This document shows, piece by piece, positions 34,371-44,801 of a stretch of DNA of 64,000 nucleotides; position 1 is the stretch's first letter; the number at the start of each line of letters is the position of its first letter. Origin of the DNA: Rana temporaria (lineage: Eukaryota; Chordata; Amphibia; Anura; Ranidae); assembly GCF_905171775.1 (NCBI RefSeq), contig NC_053500.1:127004640-127068639 (forward strand), read 5' to 3'. The position numbers and the translations under genes were made by a program. The notes below the pieces were generated by a model. That model was not told the DNA's origin. It did no database searches and was given only the letters and a program-made list of their open reading frames with translations.

Positions 34371-36382
34371 GCTGGAGCTACCAGGATGACTGGTATGTGC
34401 TCCACCCTGATCCTGCGCAGCAGGCGGGGTAGTAACTGGAGCGGGGGAAAAACATAAAGAAGTTTGAACTGATGCCAAGGGCACACCAGCGCATCGGTTC
34501 CGCAGGCCATCGGATCCCTTGAGCGGGATATGAACCTGTCTAGCTTCTTGTTGAGTCTCGATGCCATGACATCCACGTCCGGCACTCCCCATCTTTGGCA
34601 GAGTGCTTGAAAGATTTGTGGATGCAGAGACCATTCCCCCGGCAATAGAGTCTGGCGGCTTAAGAAGTCCGCCTGAAAGTTGTCCACTCCTGGAATAAAT
34701 ATTGCCGATATGCAGGGCACATGAGCCTCTGCCCATAGGAGAATCAAGCTCACCTCTCTCTGAGCGGCTTGACTCCTGGTTCCCCCTTGGTGATTTATGT
34801 ATGCCACGGCCGTGGCATTGTCTGATTGAATTCTCACCGGGAACCCCTGCAATTTTGACGTCCAAGCCCTGAGGGCTAGTCGAGCAGCTCTGAGCTCCAA
34901 GATGTTGATGGGCAACTGCCTCTCTGGCTTTGCCCAAGTACCCTGGTGAGTGCAACCCTCCAAAATTGCTCCCCAGCCCGTCAGGCTGGCGTCTGTGGTC
35001 ACTATCTTCCAGGCCACTGGGCTGAAAGATTTCCCCTTCAGTAGATTCTGAGGGTCTAACCACCAACACAGACTTTGTCGGACTCTTGATGAGAGCGGCA
35101 ACGGGATATCCAAGGCCTGTGGCCTTCTGCTCCATGCTGACAGGATGGCTGCCTGCAGGATGCGAGTGTGGCTCTGGGCGTACGGTACCGCCTCGAATGT
35201 GGCCACCATCTTGCCTAGTAACCTCATACACAGGCGAATAGTCGGTTCCTTCTTGCTTAGAACCAGTAGGATTAATTCCTTGATGGCTTTGACCCTCATC
35301 AGAGGTAGAAACACCCTTTGTTGTTCTGTGTCTAATCTCATGCCGAGATATTCCAACTGTCTTGTGGGCTGGAATGCTGACTTTCCTCGATTTAGGACCC
35401 AGCCGAACCTCTCGAGGTATTGGACCGTGAGGGCCACTGCTCGCTCCAAGCCGGGAGACGAGTGATCTATGACTAGGAGGTCGTCCAGGTATGCTAGGAT
35501 CGTGACCCCTTGGATCCTTAGTTTGGCTAGGATTGGAGCTAGGACCTTCGTGAATACCCGGGGGGCCGTAGCCAACCCGAAGGGAAGCGCCACGAATTGG
35601 AAATGACGCGAAGCCACCATAAAGCGTAGATATCTTTGATGTGGCTGATAAATTGGAACATGAAGGTAGGCATCCTTTATGTCTATGGACGCCATGAAGT
35701 TGTCCTTTTGGAGTGTGGCAGCTGCTGACCGCACGGATTCCATCCGAAATGAGCGGACCTTTAGGTATGCATTTACCATCTTTAGGTCCAAAATTGGCCT
35801 GACATCTCCATTGGACTTTGGGATGATGAATAGGTTGGAGTAGAAACCCAGCCCCTGTTCCAGGACTGGTACCTCTACTATTACTTCCTGGGAGAGTAGA
35901 TGATTTAATGCCGACATTAATGCGGCTCCCTTCTCCGGATCGTTTGGAATCCTTGACTCCTGGAAATGAGGAGGAGGAAACCTTAGGAAATCTAATTTGT
36001 AGCCCGTGGCCACGGAAGACCGTACCCACTTGTCGGGAATGCTGGCTTCCCAAACCTCTGAAAAGAGACGCAGCCTTCCCCCCACCTTCGTGGGTGGGGG
36101 CGCCCCTTCATAAGGTCGGCTTGGGGGCTGGTTTTGCTGGTTTGCGAAACCACTGCTTTCTGCCTCTAGCAGCCTGTCCCTGCGATTTGCTGTTGAAGCT
36201 GAAGTTTGCTTTCGCAGGAGGCCGTCGATACTGTTTGGCATTAGAGGGCCCCTGCCCAGGGGAGTACTGTCGTTTAAACGCAGGCCCCTGAAACTTCCTT
36301 TTAGTTGGCAAAAGAGTGCTTTTGCCGTTTGAAATGGTCTGAATGTATTTATCCAGGTCTTCTCCGAAGAGTCGTCCTCCAT
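34217..36382 (-). CDS. DIRS reverse transcriptase / RNase H / methyltransferase-like polyprotein
   Basis: A 721-residue open frame. The RT domain (about residues 150-345) has SIDIKDAYLH (Asp234) and the catalytic box AYLDDLL (Asp300, Asp301). RNase H (about 455-580) has TTDASLTGWGA (Asp464), LELRAA (Glu496), QSDNATAVAY (Asp521) and a final Asp near 567-572. The region 600-690 (PDVDVMASRLNKKLDRF, DALVCPW, APAWPRRAWY) is the Dam-like methyltransferase domain found in DIRS1 elements. The first 100 residues overlap gag in another frame and are probably not all translated; the true start is unknown. The C-terminus overlaps the recombinase frame. No frameshift or stop. Confidence 0.93.
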   Translation of the reverse strand: MEDDSSEKTWINTFRPFQTAKALFCQLKGSFRGLRLNDSTPLGRGPLMPNSIDGLLRKQTSASTANRRDRLLEAESSGFANQQNQPPSRPYEGAPPPTKVGGRLRLFSEVWEASIPDKWVRSSVATGYKLDFLRFPPPHFQESRIPNDPEKGAALMSALNHLLSQEVIVEVPVLEQGLGFYSNLFIIPKSNGDVRPILDLKMVNAYLKVRSFRMESVRSAAATLQKDNFMASIDIKDAYLHVPIYQPHQRYLRFMVASRHFQFVALPFGLATAPRVFTKVLAPILAKLRIQGVTILAYLDDLLVIDHSSPGLERAVALTVQYLERFGWVLNRGKSAFQPTRQLEYLGMRLDTEQQRVFLPLMRVKAIKELILLVLSKKEPTIRLCMRLLGKMVATFEAVPYAQSHTRILQAAILSAWSRRPQALDIPLPLSSRVRQSLCWWLDPQNLLKGKSFSPVAWKIVTTDASLTGWGAILEGCTHQGTWAKPERQLPINILELRAARLALRAWTSKLQGFPVRIQSDNATAVAYINHQGGTRSQAAQREVSLILLWAEAHVPCISAIFIPGVDNFQADFLSRQTLLPGEWSLHPQIFQALCQRWGVPDVDVMASRLNKKLDRFISRSRDPMACGTDALVCPWHQFKLLYVFPPLQLLPRLLRRIRVEHIPVILVAPAWPRRAWYSLILRMVVGDPWTLPLRPDLLSQGPILHPALRHLNLTAWKLNP

Positions 36383-37430
36383 GGAAGGGGAACCCTACCA
36401 GGAGCTTCTTGCATGGGGGCTCGGCCTCCCAGCTCTTTAACCATAAGAGTCTTCTCATATGGATAAGGGATAACGATAAACGTGACGCTTGCTGGATAGA
36501 ATCCTTAATCGCGTCTACCGTAAAGCATATGGCCCTAGGGACATCCGAAAACTCTTCTGCCTGCTGGGCAGGAATAAGTTTAAGCATCTGCTTAGTTTGA
36601 TCCGATAATGCTTGAGCAACCCCAATCGCAGCCACGGCTGGCTGCACTACTGCCCCTGCAGTAGTGAAGGAGTTCTTAAGTAGTGCTTCCAAGCGTTTAT
36701 CAACCGGATCTTTGAACACCTGTATGTTTTCTACAGGGCATGTTAACGATTTGTTAACACATGAGATGGCTGCGTCCACCGCAGGAGTAGCCCATCTCTT
36801 GGAAAATTTAGCTTCCATAGGATATAGGGCAGAGAATCTTTTAGGTGGTAAAAAGATCTTATCTGGCTTGCTCCAATCTTGGAACAAAACTTCCTCTAGC
36901 AGAGGATGGATCGGAAACACTGCATTGCTTTGAGGCGCCCTTAGTGAGCCCAAAGCTGAAACCGTTGATACTTGGAGATCTGGTACTGGCAAGTTGAATG
37001 CACTATGGACCAAGTCCGTTAAGGCTTGAATCCACCAGCTCTCCCCTTGGGAGACTGCTCCAGACTCCTCTGTATCCGGGTCCTCGATCCCCGAACCTAC
37101 TTGGTCCTTGTCCAAGAGGTCGTCCAATTCCCCTGAGGAAAGGACCTCCTCTTCTGAGGGTCCACGCTCGGGCGACGGAGATCTAATCCGTTTACTGCCC
37201 CGCATAGCTGTGGCTATCATTTTTCCCATTCTTTTCTCCATCTCTCTTAAAGAGGTGAGTAATACCTCGTCCGTGACCATCTTAGGGTTGGACTGACCCG
37301 CGCCAGCTCCAGCCCCAGATCCCGATGGCCCCAAGGCTCCCTTTGGGGAAAGCAGCGGCATAACCTTGTCCGAGACCTCAGACTCTCTGGGGGAATCCCC
37401 ACCTCTTGTACCCTCTGACCCGGATGCCAT
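36108..37430 (-). CDS. DIRS gag-like protein
   Basis: A 440-residue open frame starting MASGSEGTRGGDSPRE. The N-terminal 70 residues are Gly/Ser-rich. An acidic stretch near residues 100-125 follows a basic SKRIRSPSPERG. The middle is helical (SLIHMRRLLWLKSWE near residue 330). The last 60 residues are rich in Arg, Lys, Gln and Pro (GRKQWFRKPAKPAPK), fitting a nucleic-acid-binding tail. There is no Cys-His knuckle, as is usual for DIRS gag. It is the first ORF after the leader and its 3' end overlaps the RT frame by 275 bases. Function is assigned from position and composition. Confidence 0.8.
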   Translation of the reverse strand: MASGSEGTRGGDSPRESEVSDKVMPLLSPKGALGPSGSGAGAGAGQSNPKMVTDEVLLTSLREMEKRMGKMIATAMRGSKRIRSPSPERGPSEEEVLSSGELDDLLDKDQVGSGIEDPDTEESGAVSQGESWWIQALTDLVHSAFNLPVPDLQVSTVSALGSLRAPQSNAVFPIHPLLEEVLFQDWSKPDKIFLPPKRFSALYPMEAKFSKRWATPAVDAAISCVNKSLTCPVENIQVFKDPVDKRLEALLKNSFTTAGAVVQPAVAAIGVAQALSDQTKQMLKLIPAQQAEEFSDVPRAICFTVDAIKDSIQQASRLSLSLIHMRRLLWLKSWEAEPPCKKLLVGFPFHGGRLFGEDLDKYIQTISNGKSTLLPTKRKFQGPAFKRQYSPGQGPSNAKQYRRPPAKANFSFNSKSQGQAARGRKQWFRKPAKPAPKPTL

Positions 37431-38453
37431 GGTACAATACCGAGGTACGCCTGCTAACTTATCGGTACTTGGAACTATAAATAGTTAATTGCCCAAACAC
37501 CTGTTTGGGGGATAAAAAAATGCCTCCTCTCCCCTTGATGGACTTTTTTAATTTTTCCCTTTTTTATTTTTTTCAAATCCAAGAAAGAAAAAGCATTCTG
37601 TCCCCCTTTGTAGTATTGCCAAGAAAAAACGATTGAGATGGAAAAGAACAGCCTATTTCTAGGCTTGAAAACAGTCTTCTGAAGACTGTAATATCTTTTC
37701 TGGCCACTGTGTGTCCTCGGCGCCCCGTGCTGCCGCTCTGGTCTTTTCCTCCTCAGTTCCAATCGTAGAATGAGCTGATGGAACGAAAAAGGAAGGGCCG
37801 CCCCTTCCTTAAGCAACTGACCCGCCCTTCCCCCCTCAGGCTCTGAGGAGGAAGAACCGATGCAGCATCGTCTGGAGGCTTGCAGGTAAGCACAGCTCTC
37901 TGAACACACATACACACAGGCCCCACTCAATGCTTTTCCAACACTACCAGGGAGGTCACTGCTTATGGGGAATAATACACATAGAGCCATCCTATCATTA
38001 AGATATGTGACTAGTTTGCCAGATGCAGCGCATAACTTTAGGCATGTCCCCCGTGACCCCCCAGAAAAAACCTGCTAAGAACCAAGTTCCGCAAGCTTTC
38101 CCCTCACTTACCTGCTCCATGCCGCAGGACTTTGCCAAGCAAGAGGCCCAATCTTCCCCCATCTCCGTGGGGCTGTCTAGACCTTCAGGCCCTGGGTTCC
38201 TATGAAGGATCCACTGTCCTGGGCCCATATAGCACTCTGGCAACAGAAACATTAGGCCCCCAAAGGTTTATAAGTTCTGGGCCCAGGGTCCAGCTCTCTA
38301 AAAAGAAAAGCATTATGGGCTATACCCCAAGGGTTTGGGGTCCGGTTACTGACCACTTTAGCACTGAGGCCTTTGGACAGAACCGGTTAGCTCACCTAAT
38401 CCCAAGGATGCGGAGGCAAGCTAAACCATGACCAACACCTAAGACACTGGTGT
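37431..38453 (-). other. DIRS leader between terminal repeat and gag
   Basis: About 1 kb without a convincing frame. A 171-codon open stretch at 37475-37990 has no recognisable domain and is probably chance. The promoter is expected in the terminal repeat or here. Confidence 0.5.
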
Positions 38454-38601
38454 AAAAACTGAGGTACTCCTCCTATGGGAGGGGGTTATATAGGGAGGGG
38501 CATTTCCTGTTTGAGATTGCCAGTGTCCATCACCTGAAGGTACTCCATATAACCCATATAGTAATGAATGCCGCTCTGTGTCCCGTGATGTAACGATAAA
38601 G
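38454..38601 (-). repeat. DIRS inverted terminal repeat, 5' side of the element
   Basis: About 140 bases are the reverse complement of 32733-32876, with only a few differences. The outermost bases on the element strand are CTTTATCGTTACATCACGGG. Beyond it the flank reads aaaacatg. Confidence 0.93.
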
Positions 38602-39117
38602 AAAACATGTTTTTGGTAGCTCTTGCCATCTCCAGTAGAGAGATTCCCCGTCACTCCCTGTCTCATTGCTAGAAAGTGAGGGAGATCCTCCCCAGTGGAG
38701 GCCTAGAAAGGAGTGAATATCTGTCCTACTCTGCCCAAATATTTTTTAGCACTTTGTTCTTCGCTTTACTGAATAAGCATGGATGACCTGGAACCTTGTG
38801 CATGTTGATATGGACCCAGTGAACTGGAGGCTGTCAACATTGACGTGCACCTAAACCACCCAACTCAATCACAGCACAGTATGCACATCCATCAACTATG
38901 ATAAAAGGTAGTTGGTTATGAGCAAGTTAGCAACAAAAGGTTGTTTTTAGATCTTTTTCTCCTGGCCTTCCTATGGACTGACATGATTTTCAAGGACGGC
39001 AGTCTGTGTTTAGAAACTGAATGACTGGGATGGAAGATGAAGTCACTTGAGGAGCACATGAGGGCGTGTATGAGGTTCTCATATGACTACTTCTGCTGTC
39101 CGCAACACAATATAGAC
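38602..39117. other. Intron sequence beside the DIRS element, nothing recognised
   Basis: Unassigned sequence between the DIRS terminal repeat and the hAT element at 39118. Confidence 0.4.
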
Positions 39118-39448
39118 CAGGGGTCTCCAAGCTTTCTAAACAAAGAGACACTTTACCATCCTTCAGGCTTTAGGGGGGGCAGACTGTGAGCAGTGAAATT
39201 AAACTCCCTGGTCTAAACAATGTCCCATCATTGGTTTGAGTAAAAGGAATGGTGCTCGTTTTTTGTTATATAGGAGAGGAATAGTGCCCCATTGTTGGTG
39301 TCTGTTGGAGGAGTGGTGCTCCAACACTGGTGTTAGTGGAAGGAGTATTGCCCCATTAGTGTAAGTAGATGGAATGGTGCATAAAGGGCTTGATAAAGGC
39401 AAGCAAAGGGTCACATCTGGCTTGCGGGCTGCAGTTTGGAGACCACTG
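39118..39448. mobile_element. hAT-type element (GGTCTCCAA family)
   Basis: Starts CAGGGGTCTCCAAGC and ends GTTTGGAGACCACTG. Both flanks are atatagac, a perfect 8-base target duplication. Confidence 0.92.
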
Positions 39449-39857
39449 ATATAGACGTTCAGTAGACATGTCAAATTCCATTATGGGTCTGCCTTGCCTA
39501 CAGATGGGTGGATTTGGTCTTTCTGCATCCAACAAGAGGTACTGAACGAACTGAGCTGCCAGTGGAGAGTAACCTTGTAATGAAATAGATTTGTAACACA
39601 ACACAACTGGTCTTTTTCGACAGCAGAAAGAGAAATGCATGAGGTGTAAAGAGCAATAACCTACAGAAACCAGAAATCAAAATTGACTATACTATCAGCC
39701 CAGCATAAGACAGATTGCGACCGTTTGCTATAGGTAGCGAATTTACTTTAGAGCTTTGCTCCTTGAACTGTTCTACCGAATAAGTCAGAACGTATAGAAA
39801 ATGTTTATTATTTTAGGAGGTGCTTCATCCAATACAAATTCATGATTTTGTTTTACG

Positions 39858-41158
39858 TTAAAGCGGAGTTCCACCCAAAACAACAACTATATCAGATTAC
39901 ATTCTTAACACTATTAACAATTTCAATAGCCACATCAATTTTTTTTTATGGTGTAAATACCGTAGTATATACAGGTGAAGTGCGACTTCCAGGATTTCAC
40001 TCCCGCGGGAGAAGGCGCTTCTAATGCTTTCCCTGGCACCGCAATGTAATGTGGGAGCTCGCCGCAATGTAATGTGGGAGCTCGCCGCAATGTAATGTGG
40101 GAGCTCGCCGCAATATAATGTGGGAGCACGCCGCAATGTCTCCTGGGAGCACAGTGTCATGCTTCCCAAGAGACAATGCGGAACGCCGTACTGCCAAATC
40201 TCTCGAGATTTCACAGCTGAAGTGACGCATGACGCCGGTCACGTGGCGAGGGGGTATCTAATTCAAATTCTACTGTTGTGAATGCCATCAGAACGGGGGC
40301 GTAAACTTTCAATGACGCCACCCGTTGTGATGGCAACCAGGAAGTTTACGGCGCTACTCGCCGTAAACATTGTGCATGCGTGAGAAAGATCGGTTTATGC
40401 TGGGAGATGAGCATTCACCGCTACCCGGAAATCAGAGCTTGTGGGCTTCACAATGCCCACAAGCAATATCCCTTTTTTAAAGCGAGGGGTTCACCCTAAA
40501 AAAAAAAAAAAAAACATTTTTGTCTACCATGCCATCCAGCATACTAGCGTGAGCTACAGTATGCCTTTATTTATTTTTTTCTAGCTGTACTCACAGTTTA
40601 ATCCGTTAGTTAAGTTTCAGACTCCCCGCTGGGAGTAGGCGTTCCTATGAAGAGGGGAACATGATTGACGGCCGGCTATGGCGCGTCATGCTTCCCGAAA
40701 ATAGCCGAAATAGAACTTGGCTCTTCACGGCGCCTGCGCAGTCAGCTCCTAGTCTGTGCGCAGGCTCCGTATAGCGCCGTGAAGAGCCGAGTCCTACTCC
40801 GGCTATTTTTGGGAAGCGTGACGCGCCATAGCCGGCCGTCAATCATGTTCCCCTCTTCATAGGAACGCCTACTCTCCGCGGGGAGTCTGAAACAAAACTA
40901 ATCGATTAAACGGAGTACAGCGCAAAAAAAATAAAATAAAAGCATACTGTAGCTCACGCTAGTATGCTGAATGGCATGGTAGAAAGTTGTATTTTAGGGT
41001 GAACCTCCGCTTTAAAGTTCTTCTTTTGAAAGAAAAAGGACAGACGATAATTGAAGACACCAAACAAGTGCGTTTTACTTTGATAGGTAAAAACACATTG
41101 AATGCTTAAAAAAAAAAAAAAAAAAAAAACACGATTGGCCGCGGAACCTCTGCTTTAA
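39858..41158. mobile_element. Outer element (AAAGCGGAGTTCCACC ends) interrupted by the foldback
   Basis: Left end TTAAAGCGGAGTTCCACCC and right end GCGGAACCTCTGCTTTAAA. A 23-base unit around GCAATGTAATGTGGGAGCTC repeats about five times at 40039-40140. The assignment of the two ends to one element is inferred. Confidence 0.55.
40479..41015. mobile_element. Foldback element, about 260-base inverted arms
   Basis: Starts AAAGCGAGGGGTTCACCCTA and ends TAGGGTGAACCTCCGCTTT. The arms pair almost throughout, including GACGGCCGGCTATGGCGCGT and its complement. Nested in a related element (39858-41158). Confidence 0.9.
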
Positions 41159-42087
41159 ATAAAAAAGGTTATGGTGGATTGGTATTTCATGCCATTACAC
41201 CCATGTATGCTTCTGTAGTCATGCTGGGATGTGGAACAATATTCTCTTCTAGCTGTCTATCAGAGTTGCTATGAAGAATATACTCAAGAGAACGATATCT
41301 ATTTCTTGCCTTCCTTCTTGTCACCTCAGAGAGATATCAACACTCCTTGCTTGCTTGATAAGAAAAATTTTTTTTTTTTGGAATAAAGAAATGTGAATCC
41401 ATTATCTAGAGAGTTTCCTACACACTCCAACACCCACCCATGCCACTTGGCTGACAGATCTGCAGTTTAGTTGCTTTTGTCTACAAAAGAGAGATAATAC
41501 CGCTGGCCCGATGTATAGTTAATGCATTGAATTTGACATTCCGACATCTGTATTGCTTGGTATTAATGCAAGCTTGGCTGAGAGCAGACAGCATTAGCAT
41601 ATTAAAGAGCAATTTCAGGCAACATGTGAAAGCAATCAGTGTGCTACTGATGCTATCAAGTAAACATACAGCCGTACTAAAATTATAGAGTTCACTTCAT
41701 TTACAAAATGTATGAGTTTTGTATAACCTATTGTTGCCAGCATTTCACAGACCATCTAACTGGGTCAGTATGAGGGCAGCAGGAGTACACTTTCTGAATC
41801 CTGTGCTGTGTTAAAGAGGATCTGTCATGAGAAAATAACGGAGATTGCCATTATTAAAAATCTCCCTTTGAGAATGCGAGTTCCTCCAATCGTTTTCCCC
41901 TTCTATTGGAAAAAGGACTAACAGCCCCTTACCAAGAAGTGCAGAATCACTTATATATATGAAAAATCGAATAAGCTATTTATGGCATTGAGGTATGAAC
42001 ATGCACTACACACCAGTGTTAATTTTGAAGTCAAATTTAATTTTAGTTTTAGTCTTTTGCCATTTTAGTCGTATTTTAGTCATTTTT
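41159..42087. other. Intron sequence, nothing recognised apart from an ATTTTAGTC-rich right edge
   Basis: AT-rich. The words TTTTAGTC at 42020-42085 recur at 42548-42600 and 44155-44180, which suggests one older repeat later split by the elements at 42088 and 43131. Confidence 0.45.
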
Positions 42088-42547
42088 AAAGTGGTTGTAA
42101 ACCCTACTTTTTGACTGTTACCTACATGTAAGCCTATAATAAGGCTTACCTGTAGGTATAAAGAGTATCTCCTAAACCTGTACGGTTTAGGAGATATTCC
42201 CCTCGCAATGTGCCGCTGATTGCAGCGGCGCATGCACAGGGGGGATCCTCGGCTAAAGGGCCGGCCGCCGTCGGACCTTGCCGGAATGAAATCTCCCGCG
42301 TGCATGCGCGGGAGTGACAACATCGCTGCTCCAGCCAATCACAGCGCTGGAGCGGCTATACCCAGAAGACACGCCGGAGCAAGATGACATCTCGCTCGGC
42401 GTGGACCAGGTAAGTTCCCTACACCTCGTTTTAAGGTAAGTATTTCAAAATGAGCTAGTATGCAGTGCATACTAGGTCATTATGGCTTTTACTTTTCAGG
42501 TGTACAAAAAAACAAAAAAAAACAAATGCGGGTATACAACCACTTTA
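42088..42547. mobile_element. Inverted-repeat element with AAAGTGGTTGTA ends
   Basis: Starts TAAAGTGGTTGTAAACCCTA and ends GCGGGTATACAACCACTTTA. Flanks share ATTTTAGT-rich sequence, so it inserted in an older ATTTTAGTC-rich repeat. Confidence 0.85.
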
Positions 42548-43258
42548 AATGTTTTAGTTTTATTTTAGTCGACTAAAATAGTATTCTTTTAGTCAATAAA
42601 TAAAGGGGAGAGGAACCCCCTTGAGCTACACCACACATCGTTACAAATCGGTGGATGGAATATGCCCTGATGGTGACACCCGACTGTTTGCACCAAGACA
42701 GTGGATGGATGGGATATCCTGAGGAATATAACCCACTACATTCCATCTACAGCTGCAGGCGGTTTGATCATCTGGTGAGTGCAATCATAAGAGGGGGAGA
42801 ACCTGAAGAGTCACCTTTTTGCCTGTTTTTGCACAAGACGTCATTACAGTCACTTTATTTGGGATCTGCTGATTATTTGGACTATATACTTTTTATTAGA
42901 GACATTTATTATATATATATAAAAAAAAATCATATATATTTTTTATATTTATTTCCACAGATATATATATAAAAATATTTTTACCACTGGATTCTACACC
43001 TTTTCGCTGGACTATGTGAATATTTTCTGTTTTTCTCACAGGAGTTATATGATTTATGTTAAGGATTTCTTTTATCACTGATTTATATTTATTATTAATA
43101 TTTAATATATTGGTTCACATACCTTTAGATCAGGGGTCCTCAAACTACGGCCCACCAAGTACATTTATCTGGCCCACCTCGCCCAGTGCCGGATTCCCGA
43201 CAGGCCAGGCCTCGGGGCGGGCCGGTTGTAACACAGCGGGAGACTGTTGTGTCACGGA

Positions 43259-43414
43259 GCTCACTGTTAAAAGTTTGGGCACGCTGTGATAAAAGTCCCG
43301 CCCTCCTCCTAGACCAGCTCGTGTGATAGAGGCAGGGTTCTGTCTATCACACAAGCTGGTCTAGGAGGAGGGCGGGACTTTTATCACAGCGTGCCCAAAC
43401 TTTTCACAGTGAGC
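43259..43414. repeat. Near-perfect hairpin, 71-base arms, 14-base loop
   Basis: Arms 43259-43329 and 43344-43414 are reverse complements with two mismatches; with a 2-base bulge pairing continues to about 43251 and 43420. Confidence 0.93.
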
Positions 43415-43496
43415 CGTGACACAGCAGGAGATGCCCGATGTGCACACACACTGACTGGTGAGACATTGTTTGGCACAGTAAGGCTGTGGGGGGTCT

Positions 43497-43965
43497 TGCA
43501 ATGATGGTGAGGGGGGGCTTGCAATGATGGTGAGGGGGGGCTTGCAATGATGGTGAGGGGGGACTTGCAATGATGGCGAGGGGGGCTTGCAATGATGGTG
43601 AGGGGGGGTTGCAACAATGATGGTGAGGGGGGGGGGTTGCAACAATGATGGTGAGGGGGGGGGGTTGCAACAATGATGGTGAGGGGGGCTTGCAACAATG
43701 ATGGTAAGGGGGGCTTGCAATGATGGCGAGGGGGGGGCTTGCAATGATGGCGAGGGGGGGGGCTTGCAATGATGGCGAGGGGGGGGGGCTTGCAATGATG
43801 GCGAGGGGGGGGGGCTTGCAATGATGGCGAGGGGGGGGGCTTGCAATGATGGCGAGGGGGGCTTGCAATGATGGTGGGTGGGGCTTGTAATAATGGTGAG
43901 GGGGGGCTTGCAATGATGGTGAGGGGGGGGGGCTTGCAATGATGGTGAGGGGAATTAGTTCATAG
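43497..43965 (+). repeat. G-rich minisatellite, 22-29 base unit
   Basis: About twenty units of GCTTGCAATGATGGTGAGGG or its GGCGAGG variant, with a run of 5 to 9 G in each. Three units in the middle have the variant GTTGCAACAATGATGG. The complementary strand is open over 145-190 codons in three frames only because of the repeat; it is not a gene. Confidence 0.95.
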
Positions 43966-44457
43966 CTTTTTATTTATTTTTAAACTATAGTCCGGTCCTC
44001 TAACGTTCTGAGGGACAGTGAACTGGCCCCCTGTTTAAAAAGTTTAAGGACCCCTGCTTTAGATCATTCCAACATCCCACATTACACTCACTGTTTCATA
44101 ACAGCCAGATAATTTTACATTGATCAGCGCCACTATCCCATCAATTTGTTTTATATAGTATTCCTTTAGTCGACTAAAAAACATCAATCACTGCCAACAT
44201 CATAAACCTCTTAAAGGGCCGGCGTTGAGGTTAAAACCTTTATCCCAAAAGAGAAAAAAAAACTTGCTGTAGCTGCTTAAAAATTCTTAGCTGGAGCTGG
44301 GCTTTAAACTGTTAGTCACTTACGTAAAGTCGATCTAAATCTAATAGTCCAAAACGAAAAAAAAAAAAAACTTATGAACAATATAAGTGAAGGACAGCTT
44401 GAAAAGAAAGAGGTTTCTGGTTAGACGGAAGAACTACAAACATAGGATGGTCTTTAC

Positions 44458-44544
44458 CTCTTTGGTTTCGACCTGCAGAGTAGGCTTGAGCATGTCCCGC
44501 AGAGAGCACAGCTGCTTCTTCTCCTCCTCCTGTCTGGTCTTGAT
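44458..44544 (-). CDS. asap1: asap1 exon: end of BAR domain, EEEKKQL helix
   Basis: An 87-base exon, exactly 29 codons, begins IKTRQEEEKKQLCSLRDMLK and ends ETKE. It corresponds to ASAP1 IKQTQDEEKKQLTALRDLIK...QKE, the last BAR helix and the start of the linker to PH. The acceptor is gaatgtcag and the donor is GAG|gtaaag, phase 0 on both sides. The next conserved exon (23158-23258) also starts in phase 0, so the candidate 9-base microexon at 31631 can be included or skipped without changing frame. The 21 kb between this exon and 23258 holds the DIRS element. Confidence 0.9.
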
Positions 44545-44801
44545 CTGACATTCACACACAGAAGAAAGTGTTAGAAACAAATGTAATCAGTGTGGGAGGG
44601 GGGGTCAGTATTGTTTTTTAATAATCTTGCTCTGAAGCACTGTACTCCCCCCAGCTCATCAGCTACTCTAGAACACCTGAGTCATCAATACATTTTTTTT
44701 TTTTTACAGAAACAGAAGCATCACAAAATTGAAATTTACTTTTTAATGCACTTTTGTGGGAATAAATTCAGAATAAAATAACATACATTCATACAAACAA
44801 A

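Larger units (their letters stand above)
32684..38601 (-). mobile_element. DIRS-type tyrosine-recombinase retrotransposon, nearly complete (about 5.9 kb)
   Basis: Reading on the minus strand: inverted terminal repeat (38601-38454), leader, gag-like frame, RT-RNaseH-methyltransferase frame, tyrosine recombinase frame, internal complementary region (33033-32919) and the other inverted repeat (32876-32684). This is the textbook DIRS order: no integrase, no LTRs, no target duplication, and a circular intermediate primed through the complementary region. All three frames are open with their catalytic residues, so the copy is young. It lies in an asap1 intron, in the same orientation as the gene. 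It is a cellular retrotransposon, not a virus. Confidence 0.95.
43131..44056. mobile_element. hAT-type element carrying a hairpin and a G-rich minisatellite
   Basis: Starts CAGGGGTCCTCAAACTACGG and ends AAGTTTAAGGACCCCTG. Both flanks are ctttagat, a perfect 8-base duplication. Inside are a 71-base-arm hairpin and a minisatellite of about 460 bases. Confidence 0.92.

Noticed and set aside
34371..36053. The N-terminal 560 residues of the long frame continuous with the tyrosine recombinase, as a protein domain
   Set aside because: It overlaps the RT-RNaseH region in another frame and shows only Gly/Ser/Pro-rich sequence without a domain, so it is treated as an open antiphase frame and not as a gene.
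35145..36291. Plus-strand frames opposite the DIRS coding region
   Set aside because: Shadows of the minus-strand genes, without domains.
37475..37990. A 171-codon frame upstream of the DIRS gag
   Set aside because: No recognisable domain, and it lies in the leader where no ORF is expected; probably chance.
43361..43939. Minus-strand frames of 145-192 codons rich in Pro, His and Ser
   Set aside because: They are translations of the G-rich minisatellite in all three frames.
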